64,000 bases of DNA from a bacterium (GCA_016125225.1 WGME01000013.1:434001-498000); one strand, 5' to 3'. Shown: positions 19,540 through 28,545, counted from the stretch's first letter. A program made the numbers and translations. Notes: generated by a model from the sequence alone, not told the origin.

Positions 19540-19926
19540 TTAGCAGACATTCGAGGGATTGGGAAAGGCCCATTCATCGCCGGCTTCGCTGCCGGCCGGG
19601 CGATCGAGGCAGGCAAAGTCCTTTTCCAGCAGAAGGCGAATGTCGCCAGCCTCCCCTGATTGCACCAGATCGAAACCAACCCGTTCGCTCTGTTGCCACT
19701 CCACAGCATCAGCCGGGTCCATGAGGAGCAGGATCTGACCGGGCCGATATTGCACCTGAGGCTGACCACGCGGCACAGAACCCGCCATTACAGCATACGT
19801 CAACTGGTTCTGCTCACCGACCCCGAACCGGATCACATCTTCCACCCGACCGTTGGTCACCAACTGATCCAGATCACGACGATCCAAGCGCACCCGCAGA
19901 GAATTGCCTTTGATTCGCAGTTTCAT
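19540..19926 (-). CDS. DUF7009-like conserved protein
   Basis: A 128-residue soluble protein with the opening MKLRIKGNSLRVRLDRRDL, which I associate with the small DUF7009 family of unknown function. It is predicted beta-rich in the first ~100 residues; the C-terminus contains two Cys. AGGA lies about 10 nt before the ATG. It precedes cydA by 114 nt on the same strand, so it may be co-transcribed with the oxidase genes. A 15-bp palindrome lies 31 nt upstream. Function unknown. Confidence 0.75.
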   Translation of the reverse strand: MKLRIKGNSLRVRLDRRDLDQLVTNGRVEDVIRFGVGEQNQLTYAVMAGSVPRGQPQVQYRPGQILLLMDPADAVEWQQSERVGFDLVQSGEAGDIRLLLEKDFACLDRPAGSEAGDEWAFPNPSNVC

Positions 19927-19956
19927 GGCATGCGATTCCTGTATGAAGCCGTGGCC

Positions 19957-19971
19957 AGCCAGTGACTGGCT
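19957..19971. promoter_or_regulatory. 15-bp palindrome upstream of DUF7009-cydAB
   Basis: AGCCAGT-G-ACTGGCT is perfectly symmetrical around one base and lies 31 nt upstream of the DUF7009 start, where a repressor or activator of the operon would bind. It does not resemble an FNR (TTGAT-N4-ATCAA) site. The rest of the 365-nt gap (19927-20291) shows nothing else I can support. Confidence 0.45.
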
Positions 19972-20291
19972 CGAATACAGCAGATATTTGGTATCGATCG
20001 CGAGTCCGCAAGCGGATGATCACGCTTCTCGGATTCTAGCATGATCGACGATGTAGCGCCGATTGGCATGGCGTTTGGAATGCGACAGGTTCCATCCCAA
20101 CCGAAGAAGAGGGATGCTTCGCTTCAGCCTGTGGAATGCCGCAGCAACAACGTTGATAGAGTTGCCATGTCCGCAGCAGTTGGGGGGAAACGCAAAGGCT
20201 TCTATCGAAGAACAACAGGCCGCCCGATGCGCAGCCTGCTAGTACCACCGTGTGCCGTGGAGAATTGCAATCCCAATGCTCGCTCAGTCAA

Positions 20292-21701
20292 TTACGACAG
20301 AATCGAATCGATGGGTTGGCCGTCACAGATAGCGAAGGGGCGGCCCTGCAGGTCGTGGACTTCGCTGTGCGGATCGAGTCCGCAGGCCTGGCAAAGCGTG
20401 GCGAGATAGTCACCGGGTGAGACCGGGTTCTCTTTGACATAGGCGGCGATTTTATCGCTCGTTCCATAGGTGCTGCCGCCGACGATGCCGCCGCCGGCGA
20501 GAACCCCCGAATAGCAGAACGGCCAGTGGTCGCGACCATTGGCACCGTTGATCTGTGGTGTCCGGCCAAACTCTCCGATGCAGGCCACGACGGTGTCCTC
20601 CAGCAACCCGCTCTGCGATAGATCTGTCATCAGGGCAGAGAAGGCTTGGTCGAATGCCGGGAGGCAGTAATTGGCCTTCAGCATGCCATATCCGGTGGCC
20701 CCGTGCTCCAGATCTGTCAGGCCGCCATGGGCATCCCAGACGTTATAGACCTTGGCGGCGGGCGTGATGAACATCCAGTTGACGGTAATCAACCGCACGC
20801 CGGCTTCGACCAGTCGTCGGGCCGTCAGAAAACTCTCGCCGTATTCATTGCGCCCATAGAGATCACGCAAGGCAGGCGATTCCAGTTCGAGATTGAGTGC
20901 CTCTCTGACCGACGTTGATTGCAGCAGGCGGTAGGCATCTTCTCGAACACCACCGTAGGCATTGGTACGCGGGCTCTTCTGCATTGCCCGGTCTTGCGAT
21001 TCCAGAATGTCCAACAGGCTGCGGCGGGCCTGGAAGCGAGTGGCTGAAACCGCATCGGGGCGGTTCAGGGGAATGGTGGCCAGATCGGCATCGGCACGCG
21101 GCCCGACTTCGACATGGTTGTAGACTTTCCCCAATTCCACGGGGTCGTGTTTCGACCCCAGAAATCCTGCATGCGTTCCGGAGTACATCACACCGTCGTG
21201 CGCAACCGGACGAGGAATACTGAAGCTGGTGGGCAATGGCGATTCGCCCCCCAGGTAGGAGAACATCGAGCCAATCGACGGAAAATCGGTACGACGACGG
21301 TCATTCCCGGGGAAGGTCCGCGGGGGCAGCATCGCCCGACCGGTCAGAGCATGGTAGACCGAAACCCCGTGATCTGTCGCGGTGTGATTGAGGGTGCGAA
21401 TGATCGACAGCTTATCGGCATGGCGGGCGATGCCGGGCATCTGATCGCCAAGAAATAATCCCGGCACCGTTGTGCTGATGGGTTGAAAAGGGCTGCGAAC
21501 TCCTTCGGGGGCATCCGGTTTCAGGTCCCACATATCCTGCTGCGGCTGGCCCCCCCACATGAACAGGAAAATGCACGATTTGGCTGAAGATTTGTTCGCG
21601 GCAGCCGCCGTCCGCGTGCCTTGCAGCAGGGCCGGTAGAGTGAGGGCACTCCCCGCCACAGATCCCAACTGCAGCATCGCATCCCGTCGGTGTAGCAGCA
21701 T
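20292..21701 (-). CDS. DUF1501 family protein, Tat-exported (second copy)
   Basis: A 469-residue member of the same family as 1858-3303 but clearly diverged. Twin-arginine leader (LLHRRDAMLQLGSVAGSALT). Family segments: CIFLFMWGGQPQQDMWDLKP, HSVYHALTGR-like region (DHGVSVYHALTGRAM), the GEFGRTPQINGANGRDHWP motif near residue 390, and a C-terminal FAICDGQPI segment. DUF1501 proteins have a sulfatase/phosphatase-like fold; no activity is established. The ATG is preceded by purine-rich GAGAGGTAGGGG. It is followed by no close partner, unlike most DUF1501 genes that sit next to a DUF1553 gene. Confidence 0.9.
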   Translation of the reverse strand: MLLHRRDAMLQLGSVAGSALTLPALLQGTRTAAAANKSSAKSCIFLFMWGGQPQQDMWDLKPDAPEGVRSPFQPISTTVPGLFLGDQMPGIARHADKLSIIRTLNHTATDHGVSVYHALTGRAMLPPRTFPGNDRRRTDFPSIGSMFSYLGGESPLPTSFSIPRPVAHDGVMYSGTHAGFLGSKHDPVELGKVYNHVEVGPRADADLATIPLNRPDAVSATRFQARRSLLDILESQDRAMQKSPRTNAYGGVREDAYRLLQSTSVREALNLELESPALRDLYGRNEYGESFLTARRLVEAGVRLITVNWMFITPAAKVYNVWDAHGGLTDLEHGATGYGMLKANYCLPAFDQAFSALMTDLSQSGLLEDTVVACIGEFGRTPQINGANGRDHWPFCYSGVLAGGGIVGGSTYGTSDKIAAYVKENPVSPGDYLATLCQACGLDPHSEVHDLQGRPFAICDGQPIDSILS

Positions 21702-21975
21702 GCTCCCCTACCTCTCATGGGCTATGAATCAGACGAAATTTTCACCAGGTCAGCATCAAGGCCGCGAACTTTCCCAGTGATTCGTTTGACGAATTGGTCG
21801 TCCTAATCTCGTGGGCGAAAACTTCCGACCAGCGACCCGGGGAGCACCGACCCGTTCTCTGGCCATTTCACCACATCAAACAGTCTATCCGATTCCCCAC
21901 GCCAGCAGAAAACGGCAATTGGGAGAGTTGGCTTCGACCAAAGCGAATGGTCACACCCGTCCAAACCCGGCACTG

Positions 21976-22428
21976 TTATTTCGCGGTCAGATCGAACTGG
22001 AAGACGTTCTCACCTGGCTCCACGACTTTGGAGAGAGTGCTGTTGTCGTTAAAGCGGGGAGGCAGGTATTGCTGGACTATCTCCACCGACGTCAATGTCG
22101 GATCGAATCGCTTCATGGCGGGCGTGGGTTCAGGGGTTCGCTTGCCCGTCTTGCGCGAAGCCCGGATCTCGATGCGATGCGTTCCTACCGGTGGCCCCTC
22201 TTCTTCAGTCAGTTCAAAGCGTCCCTGAGCGATTTTTGCGGGGACCGGGGAAGTTGCCGAATCCGGCGTGTTCGCTTCGGGTACAAACAGCACAACACCT
22301 GTCTCCACCGGTTCCCCGTTCCAGGTGACTTCTCCCCGGACGGCAGCCCGCGGAACGGACTGCGTGCCGCCGCACCCCAGGCAAATCAGAGACGTCAGCA
22401 GCAGAAGCCGAAATGGCACAACATTCAT
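21976..22428 (-). CDS. Small planctomycete lipoprotein, carboxypeptidase-regulatory-like
   Basis: Open frame reaches 22527, but the ATG at 22428 has AAGGA 7 nt upstream and gives a clean lipoprotein signal (FRLLLLTSLICLGCGG; lipid-anchored Cys at residue ~18). The ~125-residue mature part opens with VRGEVTWNGEPVETGVVLFV, the pattern of the beta-sandwich 'carboxypeptidase regulatory-like' planctomycete proteins, and ends with GENVFQFDLTAK. Such genes almost always follow a DUF1559 gene, as here (111 nt apart, same strand). Function unknown; envelope location inferred. Confidence 0.85.
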   Translation of the reverse strand: MNVVPFRLLLLTSLICLGCGGTQSVPRAAVRGEVTWNGEPVETGVVLFVPEANTPDSATSPVPAKIAQGRFELTEEEGPPVGTHRIEIRASRKTGKRTPEPTPAMKRFDPTLTSVEIVQQYLPPRFNDNSTLSKVVEPGENVFQFDLTAK

Positions 22429-22539
22429 ACGGCGGTCCTTGATACGACTGGCTACCGGACGGCATCGCCCCATGGCCATCACGCGATCTTCGATGAAAAT
22501 GAAACGAAACGATGGATCACCCCACATTCCGTTGCCCGA

Positions 22540-23601
22540 TCAAAACTCGCTCAGAACCTGGCCGTCCGACTTCCCACCCAGATAGTTGTAAGTGCGGAAA
22601 TCGAGACTGTCGCTGAGGAAACGCACGGCTCCGTCGGCCATCAGAAAATTCGCGCCGCCGGTGTGGTAACTGCTCGCACCGCAATTCTTCAGATACGAAG
22701 TCTGAGCGTCTCGGGGCACGATGTACTTGCTGTTGATCTTCAGACCTGTCGGTACGGCAGTAAAGTAACCGGACGAAAAGATGCCCATGGAACGTTCCAA
22801 TTCCCCTTTGCGTTCTGCCAGCAGCAGGGTGTTACTGGTTCCGTCTGTGACATCTGCAATGCGACTGGCGACCGAGCCGTTCATTCCAAAGATTCCCGGC
22901 ACCTTCGCTCGATTGCCGCCGGGGTATTGTGAAGAGGTCGAGGCGGCACAGTATCCATAGACTCCGGGGCCAAGTTGGTCGGAACAGTCCTTCGGCGTGG
23001 GATCACCGGGAGAGAACGCCTCAATCTGCGTGGGGCCTGCACACGGGGCATAGCTCATGGGGCTGGTCTCCCAGATCTCGTCCACGGAACTGGTCACGCC
23101 CGAAGTCACATTCACGAACTTGCGGCCATCACTGCAGACACGTCCCGAACTATAGGGATTGCTCGGGCAGGACTGAAACGGATAGCTCATGTTGTTCAGC
23201 AAGGAGAAATTGGTGCCGCTGCCATTGTTGATGGAGAAGTTGATCTGGTTGTAGATGGTTGCCAGATCGATCTGCGGCATGATCAGTTCGTTCCAGGTGT
23301 GCTCGGTCCCGATAGGAGTCAAGAAGACCTCGCCGCTGTACGGTCCACAGCCTGAATACGGGAAACGCTGATGAACGTCATGATAGTTATGCAACGCCAG
23401 CCCTAATTGTTTGAGCTTGTTGCGGCACTCGGTTCGACGTGCTGCTTCCCGCGCCTGTTGAACCGCGGGCAACAGCAAGGCGATGAGAATGGCAATGATG
23501 GCAATCACCACGAGCAACTCAATCAGGGTGAAACCATGTCGCCGAAGATCGACGCAATCAGATGATTCCGATTCCAGGAGTGATGGAGTTTGGCACCGCA
23601 T
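22540..23601 (-). CDS. DUF1559 prepilin-like protein
   Basis: Type IV pilin-like N-terminus: HGFTLIELLVVIAIIAI, with cleavage expected between Gly and Phe by a prepilin peptidase, followed by the hydrophobic helix and QQAREAARRTEC. The rest is DUF1559, a family with hundreds of copies in planctomycetes, ending with the typical FLMADGAVRFLSDSLD. The frame extends to 23727 but the ATG at 23601 has AAGGA nearby and leaves a normal 20-residue leader. Forms a pair with the downstream small lipoprotein. Its role (pseudopilus-like structures or surface attachment) is not established. Confidence 0.92.
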   Translation of the reverse strand: MRCQTPSLLESESSDCVDLRRHGFTLIELLVVIAIIAILIALLLPAVQQAREAARRTECRNKLKQLGLALHNYHDVHQRFPYSGCGPYSGEVFLTPIGTEHTWNELIMPQIDLATIYNQINFSINNGSGTNFSLLNNMSYPFQSCPSNPYSSGRVCSDGRKFVNVTSGVTSSVDEIWETSPMSYAPCAGPTQIEAFSPGDPTPKDCSDQLGPGVYGYCAASTSSQYPGGNRAKVPGIFGMNGSVASRIADVTDGTSNTLLLAERKGELERSMGIFSSGYFTAVPTGLKINSKYIVPRDAQTSYLKNCGASSYHTGGANFLMADGAVRFLSDSLDFRTYNYLGGKSDGQVLSEF

Positions 23602-23865
23602 TTCCCGTTCCTTCAATGAATTCGCGAAGAGGCGAAGGCCACCGATACAACAGCGATGACCACCGTGCATTCGAGCAAAGTGTGATCGATCCGCAAGACA
23701 AACGAATTCCGCTCCGGGGGATGGCATTAAACATCCCTCAGCAAATCACCAGTGAGCGGCGTGAAACTGGAGCCAGCGGGGTGGGTCAAACCCGACGTTC
23801 CCAAAGCAGAGTCCCTACACTAACGAGAGACGGGGGCTACGAAAATCCGGCAATTGATAGACCAG

Positions 23866-23884
23866 TCTTCGACAAGACCGAAGA
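23866..23884. repeat. Inverted repeat between lysR and DUF1559 genes
   Basis: TCTTCG-N7-CGAAGA, a perfect 6-bp inverted repeat 65 nt past the lysR stop. No T-run follows. The half-sites resemble those at 24983-24999 (CTTCGAC/GTCGAAG), so it may be a second binding site for the LysR protein rather than a terminator. Confidence 0.35.
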
Positions 23885-23948
23885 TTCAATACCGAGGAGA
23901 ACTGGCCCCTGACGGCTCGCCTGCAAACTGCCGAAGCCCTGTTCGTCA

Positions 23949-24878
23949 CTACTTCGTACCACTCAGCGACCGCCGCACGATCTCCTGGAACTGGAGGATC
24001 TCCTCGGGATGCTTTCCATGCTTGCGCGTCACCATGGCGATCATCAGGGGTGCCTGCGATTCGGCAATGGGCCGGAGCTGAATGTTCGCCAAGGTTTTCC
24101 GAGGAACTTGAATGTGCATCAGGCCGACACCGACGCCCATTTCCACATACTGTTGCGTGGTGTCGAACATCGGTGCTTCCATCACGACCTGCAGTCGCCC
24201 CGCCAGATCATGTTTCACCAGCAGTCGATCGATCAGTCGGCGTGAAATGGCACCCTCGGCTGGAAGAATGACCGGATGCTTGAGCAAGTCCTGCAGAGTC
24301 ACGACTTTCTTCCGGGCCAGGGGATGGTTTCGAGAAATGAGCATCTGCAGCGGCAGTTCCAGAAGGGGTTCGTAAGTCAAGACTTCGCTGCGTGGTTCTT
24401 CGGGTTCGAAAGCACAGATCGCAATATCGGCTGCTCGATCTTCGACAATCGAAGCCTGATGTTGTGCCGACGGGAGCTGGATCTTCAATTGCACTTTCGG
24501 ATAGGTCGACGTGAATTCCTGAATCGGCTCCGGAAGGTGGAACCGCAGCAAGTATTGGGACGACGCGATCACCAGATGCGGGGCCAGTTGGGCTCGGCCG
24601 GCGTCAAAGAGCCGCTTCAAAGAATCCAGGGCTTCGATGTGTGGTTGCACCAGATCGAGCAGCAGTTGCCCTTCTACCGTCAGCTCGATGGCTCTCCCCT
24701 GACGATACAGAAGCGAACATCCCAGTGTGCGTTCCAGCGCCCGCAACTGCTCCCAAACCGTCGAGGCCGACAGCCCCAGCTGACGGGCTGCCGCAGTGAA
24801 ATTGCGTTCGCGGGCTGCCAGACAGAAACCCCGCAGCTGGGCCAACTGCATGTCTTTGTATCGATAGATGCGAGCCAT
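23949..24878 (-). CDS. LysR-type transcriptional regulator
   Basis: A 309-residue LysR protein. Residues ~10-70 are the winged HTH (MQLAQLRGFCLAARERNFTA, then ARQLGLSASTVWEQLRALER); residues ~95-300 are the periplasmic-binding-protein-like effector domain (LVIASSQYLLRFHLPEPIQE and onward). The effector domain layout is CysB-like. It is divergent from the phosphotriesterase/PLP-enzyme/amidohydrolase operon across ~240 nt, the classic arrangement for a LysR activator and its target. A T-N11-A palindrome lies between them. No ribosome-binding site is obvious for the ATG at 24878; an internal ATG at 24851 is possible. Confidence 0.92.
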   Translation of the reverse strand: MARIYRYKDMQLAQLRGFCLAARERNFTAAARQLGLSASTVWEQLRALERTLGCSLLYRQGRAIELTVEGQLLLDLVQPHIEALDSLKRLFDAGRAQLAPHLVIASSQYLLRFHLPEPIQEFTSTYPKVQLKIQLPSAQHQASIVEDRAADIAICAFEPEEPRSEVLTYEPLLELPLQMLISRNHPLARKKVVTLQDLLKHPVILPAEGAISRRLIDRLLVKHDLAGRLQVVMEAPMFDTTQQYVEMGVGVGLMHIQVPRKTLANIQLRPIAESQAPLMIAMVTRKHGKHPEEILQFQEIVRRSLSGTK

Positions 24879-24982
24879 ACCGTGTCGTCATTTTCGTAGA
24901 AGAAGCGGAGCAGCGAGGGCAGGTCGGCAGCAATTCTAGCAGCGGAAGGCACGGTTTCCGTTCGGGAAATCGAAAGACCAAT

Positions 24983-24999
24983 CTTCGACCGGGTCGAAG
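24983..24999. promoter_or_regulatory. LysR-type operator candidate
   Basis: CTTCGAC-CGG-GTCGAAG, a perfect 7-bp inverted repeat containing the T-N11-A core typical of LysR boxes. It is 105 nt from the lysR start and ~119 nt upstream of the phosphotriesterase-like gene, the expected place for autoregulation and divergent activation. Confidence 0.55.
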
Positions 25000-25117
25000 G
25001 CTTATCTCTCGATTGTCGACCATCAATGTCGCCGTTCCGCAAGTATAATCCCCTTCCTGGCCGGTCGCTGCCGCCCGAAATGCGCTCCATTTCGACTTCT
25101 GACAGGAAACGCCATCC

Positions 25118-26071
25118 TTGAACCGGGACCCTGATTCGACTCGTGAAGTGATTACCGTGCTGGGGACAATCCGCCCGGAAGAGATGGGCGTGACCCAGAC
25201 TCATGAACACCTTTTTCTGGACGCAATGGGGCACTACCCCCACTATGAGTACGTTATCGACGATGAAGATCTGATCGCTCAGGAAGTTCAGGAGTTTCTC
25301 AGCCGGGGTGGCAAAACGATCTGTGATGTCACACTCGACGAGATCGGCCGCAATCCGCAGGCGCTGGTGCGTCTGGCGAAACGCACGGGCCTGAACATCA
25401 TCATGGGATGCGGGTGGTACCGCGAATTCAACTATCCGAAGATTGTCGAAGAACTGACCAGCAAGGATCTCGCGGCCATTCTGGTGAAAGAGATTGAAGT
25501 CGGCGTTGGTGATACTGGCGTCCGCGCGGGGTTCATCGGCGAAATTGGTACCGGTCGCCATTTTATCAAACCGGCGGAAGAACGCGTCTTTCGTGCTTCA
25601 GCGCTCGCACAACGCGAAACGGGAGTCGCTATCACCACGCATACCACGCGTTGGGGAACCCTCGCGCTGGAACAGATCGCGATGCTGGAAGAGTTTGGTG
25701 CCGATCTTTCCCGCGTAATCATCGGACATCTCGGCGACCGCATCGGCGTCCATCACCTGCTACCCATCGCTGAGAAAGGCGTCTATCTGGAAGTCGATAA
25801 CATCGGCTACCTCGACTATCAACCCGAATGGGTTCGGGCCGATAATGTCGCGGCGCTCGTGAAGAATGGGTTTGGTGATCGGGTGCTCCTTTCGGAAGAC
25901 ATCTGCACTTTGAAACATCTGAAATATGCGGGGGGGAAAGGGTACGGCTATCTGCTGGAAGTCTTCGTGCCCCTCTTGCGAGAACGGGGCATCACCGACG
26001 AACAGATTCAACAGATGCTGGTGACCAACCCTGCCCGGGTTTTCTCACGAAAGTGTCGACATGCCGAATGA
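25118..26071 (+). CDS. Phosphotriesterase-family metal hydrolase
   Basis: Amidohydrolase-superfamily enzyme (cog1735). Binuclear metal ligands are all visible: H29 and H31 in TQTHEHLF, E142 in FIGEIGTG, H175 in TTHTTR, H204 in IGHLGDR and D261 in LSEDICT. The bridging residue is Glu, as in E. coli PHP (YhfV), not the carboxylated Lys of true phosphotriesterases, so organophosphate hydrolysis is unlikely; lactone or phosphoester substrates are more plausible. Starts at TTG with AGGA ~9 nt upstream, and 317 residues is normal. First gene of a three-gene operon; it overlaps the next gene by 11 nt. Confidence 0.88.
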   Translation: MNRDPDSTREVITVLGTIRPEEMGVTQTHEHLFLDAMGHYPHYEYVIDDEDLIAQEVQEFLSRGGKTICDVTLDEIGRNPQALVRLAKRTGLNIIMGCGWYREFNYPKIVEELTSKDLAAILVKEIEVGVGDTGVRAGFIGEIGTGRHFIKPAEERVFRASALAQRETGVAITTHTTRWGTLALEQIAMLEEFGADLSRVIIGHLGDRIGVHHLLPIAEKGVYLEVDNIGYLDYQPEWVRADNVAALVKNGFGDRVLLSEDICTLKHLKYAGGKGYGYLLEVFVPLLRERGITDEQIQQMLVTNPARVFSRKCRHAE

Positions 26072-27272
26072 GATCTACCAGCACTTTCATGTCGAGCCGG
26101 TGGTGAATGCCGTCGGTTATGCCACTCGTGTCAGTGGGAGTTGTCCGCATCCCGATGTGATTGCCGCCATGGCAGCGGCCAGTTCTCAATACGTTGAGAT
26201 TGATGACTTGCTGCAAGCCGCCAGCCAACTCATCAGTCGTGTGACCACGGCCGAGGCAGGGCTGATCACCTGTGGAGCCAGCGCGGCTCTCACCTTGGCC
26301 GCCGCCGCCTGCATGACGGGCAACGATCCCGACCTGATGGATCAACTTCCGGATGTCAGCCAATGCCCTCGGCAGGAAATCATCTTTCCTCAACCGGGTC
26401 CATTCGATTATGACCACGCGCTCCGGCTCTCCGGCGCGAAACTCGTCGTGCTCGATTATCGTTCCCCGTCCGCGTTGGTTGAGATCGAACGATCGATCAC
26501 ATCACGAACGGCAGCGATCGGATATGTCTGGTACGGCGTCGAAGAGCACCCTATACTCGCCGATCTGGTCGCACTGGCACATCGCCACAATTTGCCAGTC
26601 ATTGTCGACGGTGCGTTCTCCATGCCCCCCGTCGGCAACCTCACGGCGTTTTCCAAACTTGGCGTCGATCTCATTGCCTACAGTGGCGGTAAACATCTGG
26701 GTGGCCCGCAAGCTTCGGGCATTCTCTGTGGTCGGGCTGATTTGATTCGCAGTGCCTGGGTGCAGATGGTGGATATGGATGTCCGACAGGGAACCTGGTC
26801 GCTGCAATCCTGGGTGGAGGCCGGCTGGATCTCGCGACCGCCAAGGCATGGCATCGGGCGTTCGATGAAGGTCAGCAAGGAAGCCATAATCGGCTTGATG
26901 ACCGCACTGGAACGTTACCCGCTGCGCGATCATGCGGCAGAGCAACGGGCCTGGCAACAGTCCATCTCAAAGATCTATGACGGCCTGAGCAGTATTCGCT
27001 CTCTGCGGATCACAGCTCTCACACAGGCCGCCAATGGACAGCCTTATCCGCTCCTGCAAATCGAATCCGGCGCTGGCCCCGGTGGACTCTCGGTACGCGA
27101 CTTGACACTCGCGTTGCGTACCTTGCCACGCAAGATCCTGCTGGCTGAGGATGAACGCACACCCGACCGGACATATCTCTACGCCCAATGCCTGCAACCG
27201 GGTGATGTGGAATATATCATCGACTCAATCCAACACATCGCTTCTTCTCATAGCCATCGGCCCACACCATGA
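26061..27272 (+). CDS. PLP-dependent enzyme, SelA/DgaE-like
   Basis: Fold-type I PLP enzyme of 403 residues. The Schiff-base lysine is probably K211 in IAYSGGKHLGGPQASG, with D183 (IVDGAF) as the pyridine-nitrogen partner. The sequence looks like the SelA-like group that includes D-glucosaminate-6-phosphate ammonia-lyase (DgaE), not a true selenocysteine synthase: no selenium genes are nearby. Expected chemistry is elimination/deamination of an amino acid or amino sugar acid. It overlaps the upstream gene by 11 nt and the downstream gene by 4 nt (ATGA), so the three enzymes are translationally coupled and probably act in one pathway. Confidence 0.85.
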   Translation: MPNEIYQHFHVEPVVNAVGYATRVSGSCPHPDVIAAMAAASSQYVEIDDLLQAASQLISRVTTAEAGLITCGASAALTLAAAACMTGNDPDLMDQLPDVSQCPRQEIIFPQPGPFDYDHALRLSGAKLVVLDYRSPSALVEIERSITSRTAAIGYVWYGVEEHPILADLVALAHRHNLPVIVDGAFSMPPVGNLTAFSKLGVDLIAYSGGKHLGGPQASGILCGRADLIRSAWVQMVDMDVRQGTWSLQSWVEAGWISRPPRHGIGRSMKVSKEAIIGLMTALERYPLRDHAAEQRAWQQSISKIYDGLSSIRSLRITALTQAANGQPYPLLQIESGAGPGGLSVRDLTLALRTLPRKILLAEDERTPDRTYLYAQCLQPGDVEYIIDSIQHIASSHSHRPTP

Positions 27273-28468
27273 CACCGCCATCAGGTAGCCTCATTCGCAA
27301 TGGCCTGGTCTATGATGGACTGGGGGGACCACCACAGCGATTCGATGTTCGCGTGGCCGATGGGACCATCACCGAGATCGGCCCCAATTTGCTATCTCAT
27401 GGTGAAGAGCTGATCGAGGCCGATGGCTTGATCGTCGCACCGGGTCTCATCGATTTGCACACTCACGTCTTCAGTGGCATTGGGCTCTATTCCGTGGACC
27501 CTGTCGATGCGGGCCTGAAGACCGGTGTGACCTCAATGCTTGATACTGGCACCGCGGGTTCATTGACGTATCGAAACTTTGAGCGGTTCATCATTTCGCA
27601 AGCCGCTGAAGACATCTATGCGTTGCTGAATATTTCGATGATCGGTGCCATCCAGGGGCATCCCGATTTTCCCCCGTTCATGGGCGATCTCAATGATGGA
27701 CGGCATGCCGATGTGCCCTCGGCTGTCGCCTGTATCAAGTCGCATCCGCAGCATTTGGTCGGCGTGAAAGTACGTCTGACGTCGGGTCTGGCGAATTTCG
27801 ACGAGAAGAACGAATGGGCCGGGTTCGATGGCGTGTTTGCCGCCGCTGAACAGACCGGTCTGCCGTGCATGATCCATCATGCCGCTTCACGGATTCCTAC
27901 TCGCAGAGTCCTCGCGACGTTGCGAGCCGCTGATACATACACGCATCTCTATCATCCCCATGACGATCATGGCTTTGATGAATATGGAGCCCCACTGGAT
28001 GCCATGTGGGAAGCCCGCGAACGGGGCGTGTTGTTCGATGTCGGTCATGGTTCCGGCGCGTTTGCCTGGCGTGTTGCAGAGCCGGCCTGCCAGGAACATG
28101 GATTCTGGCCAGATGCCATCAGCACCGACATTCACCAGTTCAATAAGGCCGGGCCTGTGATTGATCTCCCCACAACGATGTCCAAGTTTTTGTATCTCGG
28201 CATGCCGTTGGAGAAGATCATCCAGGCGACGACGTCAGTCCCGGCGGCGGCCATGCGGAAGCAGCACACCTTGGGAAGCCTGCAAGTGGGCCGCCCGGCC
28301 GACATCGTCTTGATGAAGCGGCAACGAGGAGAGTTCCCGCTGGTCGATGCCGAGAAGCAAACCCGAATCGCCCCGGAACGCCTCATCTCCATTGCCGTCT
28401 GCAAACGCGGCCGCTGGACCAACTGCCATCCCGCGAAATGTGATGCTGCAATGAGCGTGCCCACCTGA
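27269..28468 (+). CDS. Amidohydrolase/deacetylase of the cog3964 type (often misnamed dihydroorotase)
   Basis: Metal-dependent hydrolase of 399 residues. Ligands: H64 and H66 (LIDLHTHVF), the likely carboxylated lysine K167 (LVGVKVR), a His around 203 (CMIHHAA), and a C-terminal Asp in ISTDIHQFN. The set fits cog3964, whose characterised members (Atu3266, EF0837) are not dihydroorotases; one hydrolyses acetyl-(R)-mandelate in vitro. In other bacteria this enzyme is a neighbour of a SelA-like PLP enzyme, as here, which supports a shared pathway for an N- or O-acylated amino/sugar acid. Terminal gene of the operon. Confidence 0.87.
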   Translation: MTPPSGSLIRNGLVYDGLGGPPQRFDVRVADGTITEIGPNLLSHGEELIEADGLIVAPGLIDLHTHVFSGIGLYSVDPVDAGLKTGVTSMLDTGTAGSLTYRNFERFIISQAAEDIYALLNISMIGAIQGHPDFPPFMGDLNDGRHADVPSAVACIKSHPQHLVGVKVRLTSGLANFDEKNEWAGFDGVFAAAEQTGLPCMIHHAASRIPTRRVLATLRAADTYTHLYHPHDDHGFDEYGAPLDAMWEARERGVLFDVGHGSGAFAWRVAEPACQEHGFWPDAISTDIHQFNKAGPVIDLPTTMSKFLYLGMPLEKIIQATTSVPAAAMRKQHTLGSLQVGRPADIVLMKRQRGEFPLVDAEKQTRIAPERLISIAVCKRGRWTNCHPAKCDAAMSVPT

Positions 28469-28545
28469 GTCCAAGTGGTTCGGTATAGTGTCCGCTCTAC
28501 ATGCGTTTTCACATGGGCTGATTTGTCTTTCTGTTTCTCAGCCCG

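Noticed and set aside
21811-22932. 373-codon plus-strand open frame
   Set aside because: Runs antisense through the small lipoprotein and DUF1559 genes, both of which have clear signals and families; composition looks like a shadow.
24680-25561. 293-codon minus-strand frame
   Set aside because: Overlaps the lysR gene and is antisense to the phosphotriesterase gene; no recognisable domain.
25118-26071. True organophosphate phosphotriesterase
   Set aside because: The bridging residue is Glu142 rather than the carboxylated Lys, and the operon points to amino or sugar acid catabolism.
26061-27272. Selenocysteine synthase (SelA)
   Set aside because: Only fold similarity; no selB, selC or selD in the window and it sits in a catabolic operon.
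27269-28468. Dihydroorotase of pyrimidine synthesis
   Set aside because: Motifs and neighbours fit the cog3964 group, known to be misnamed; no other pyrimidine genes nearby.
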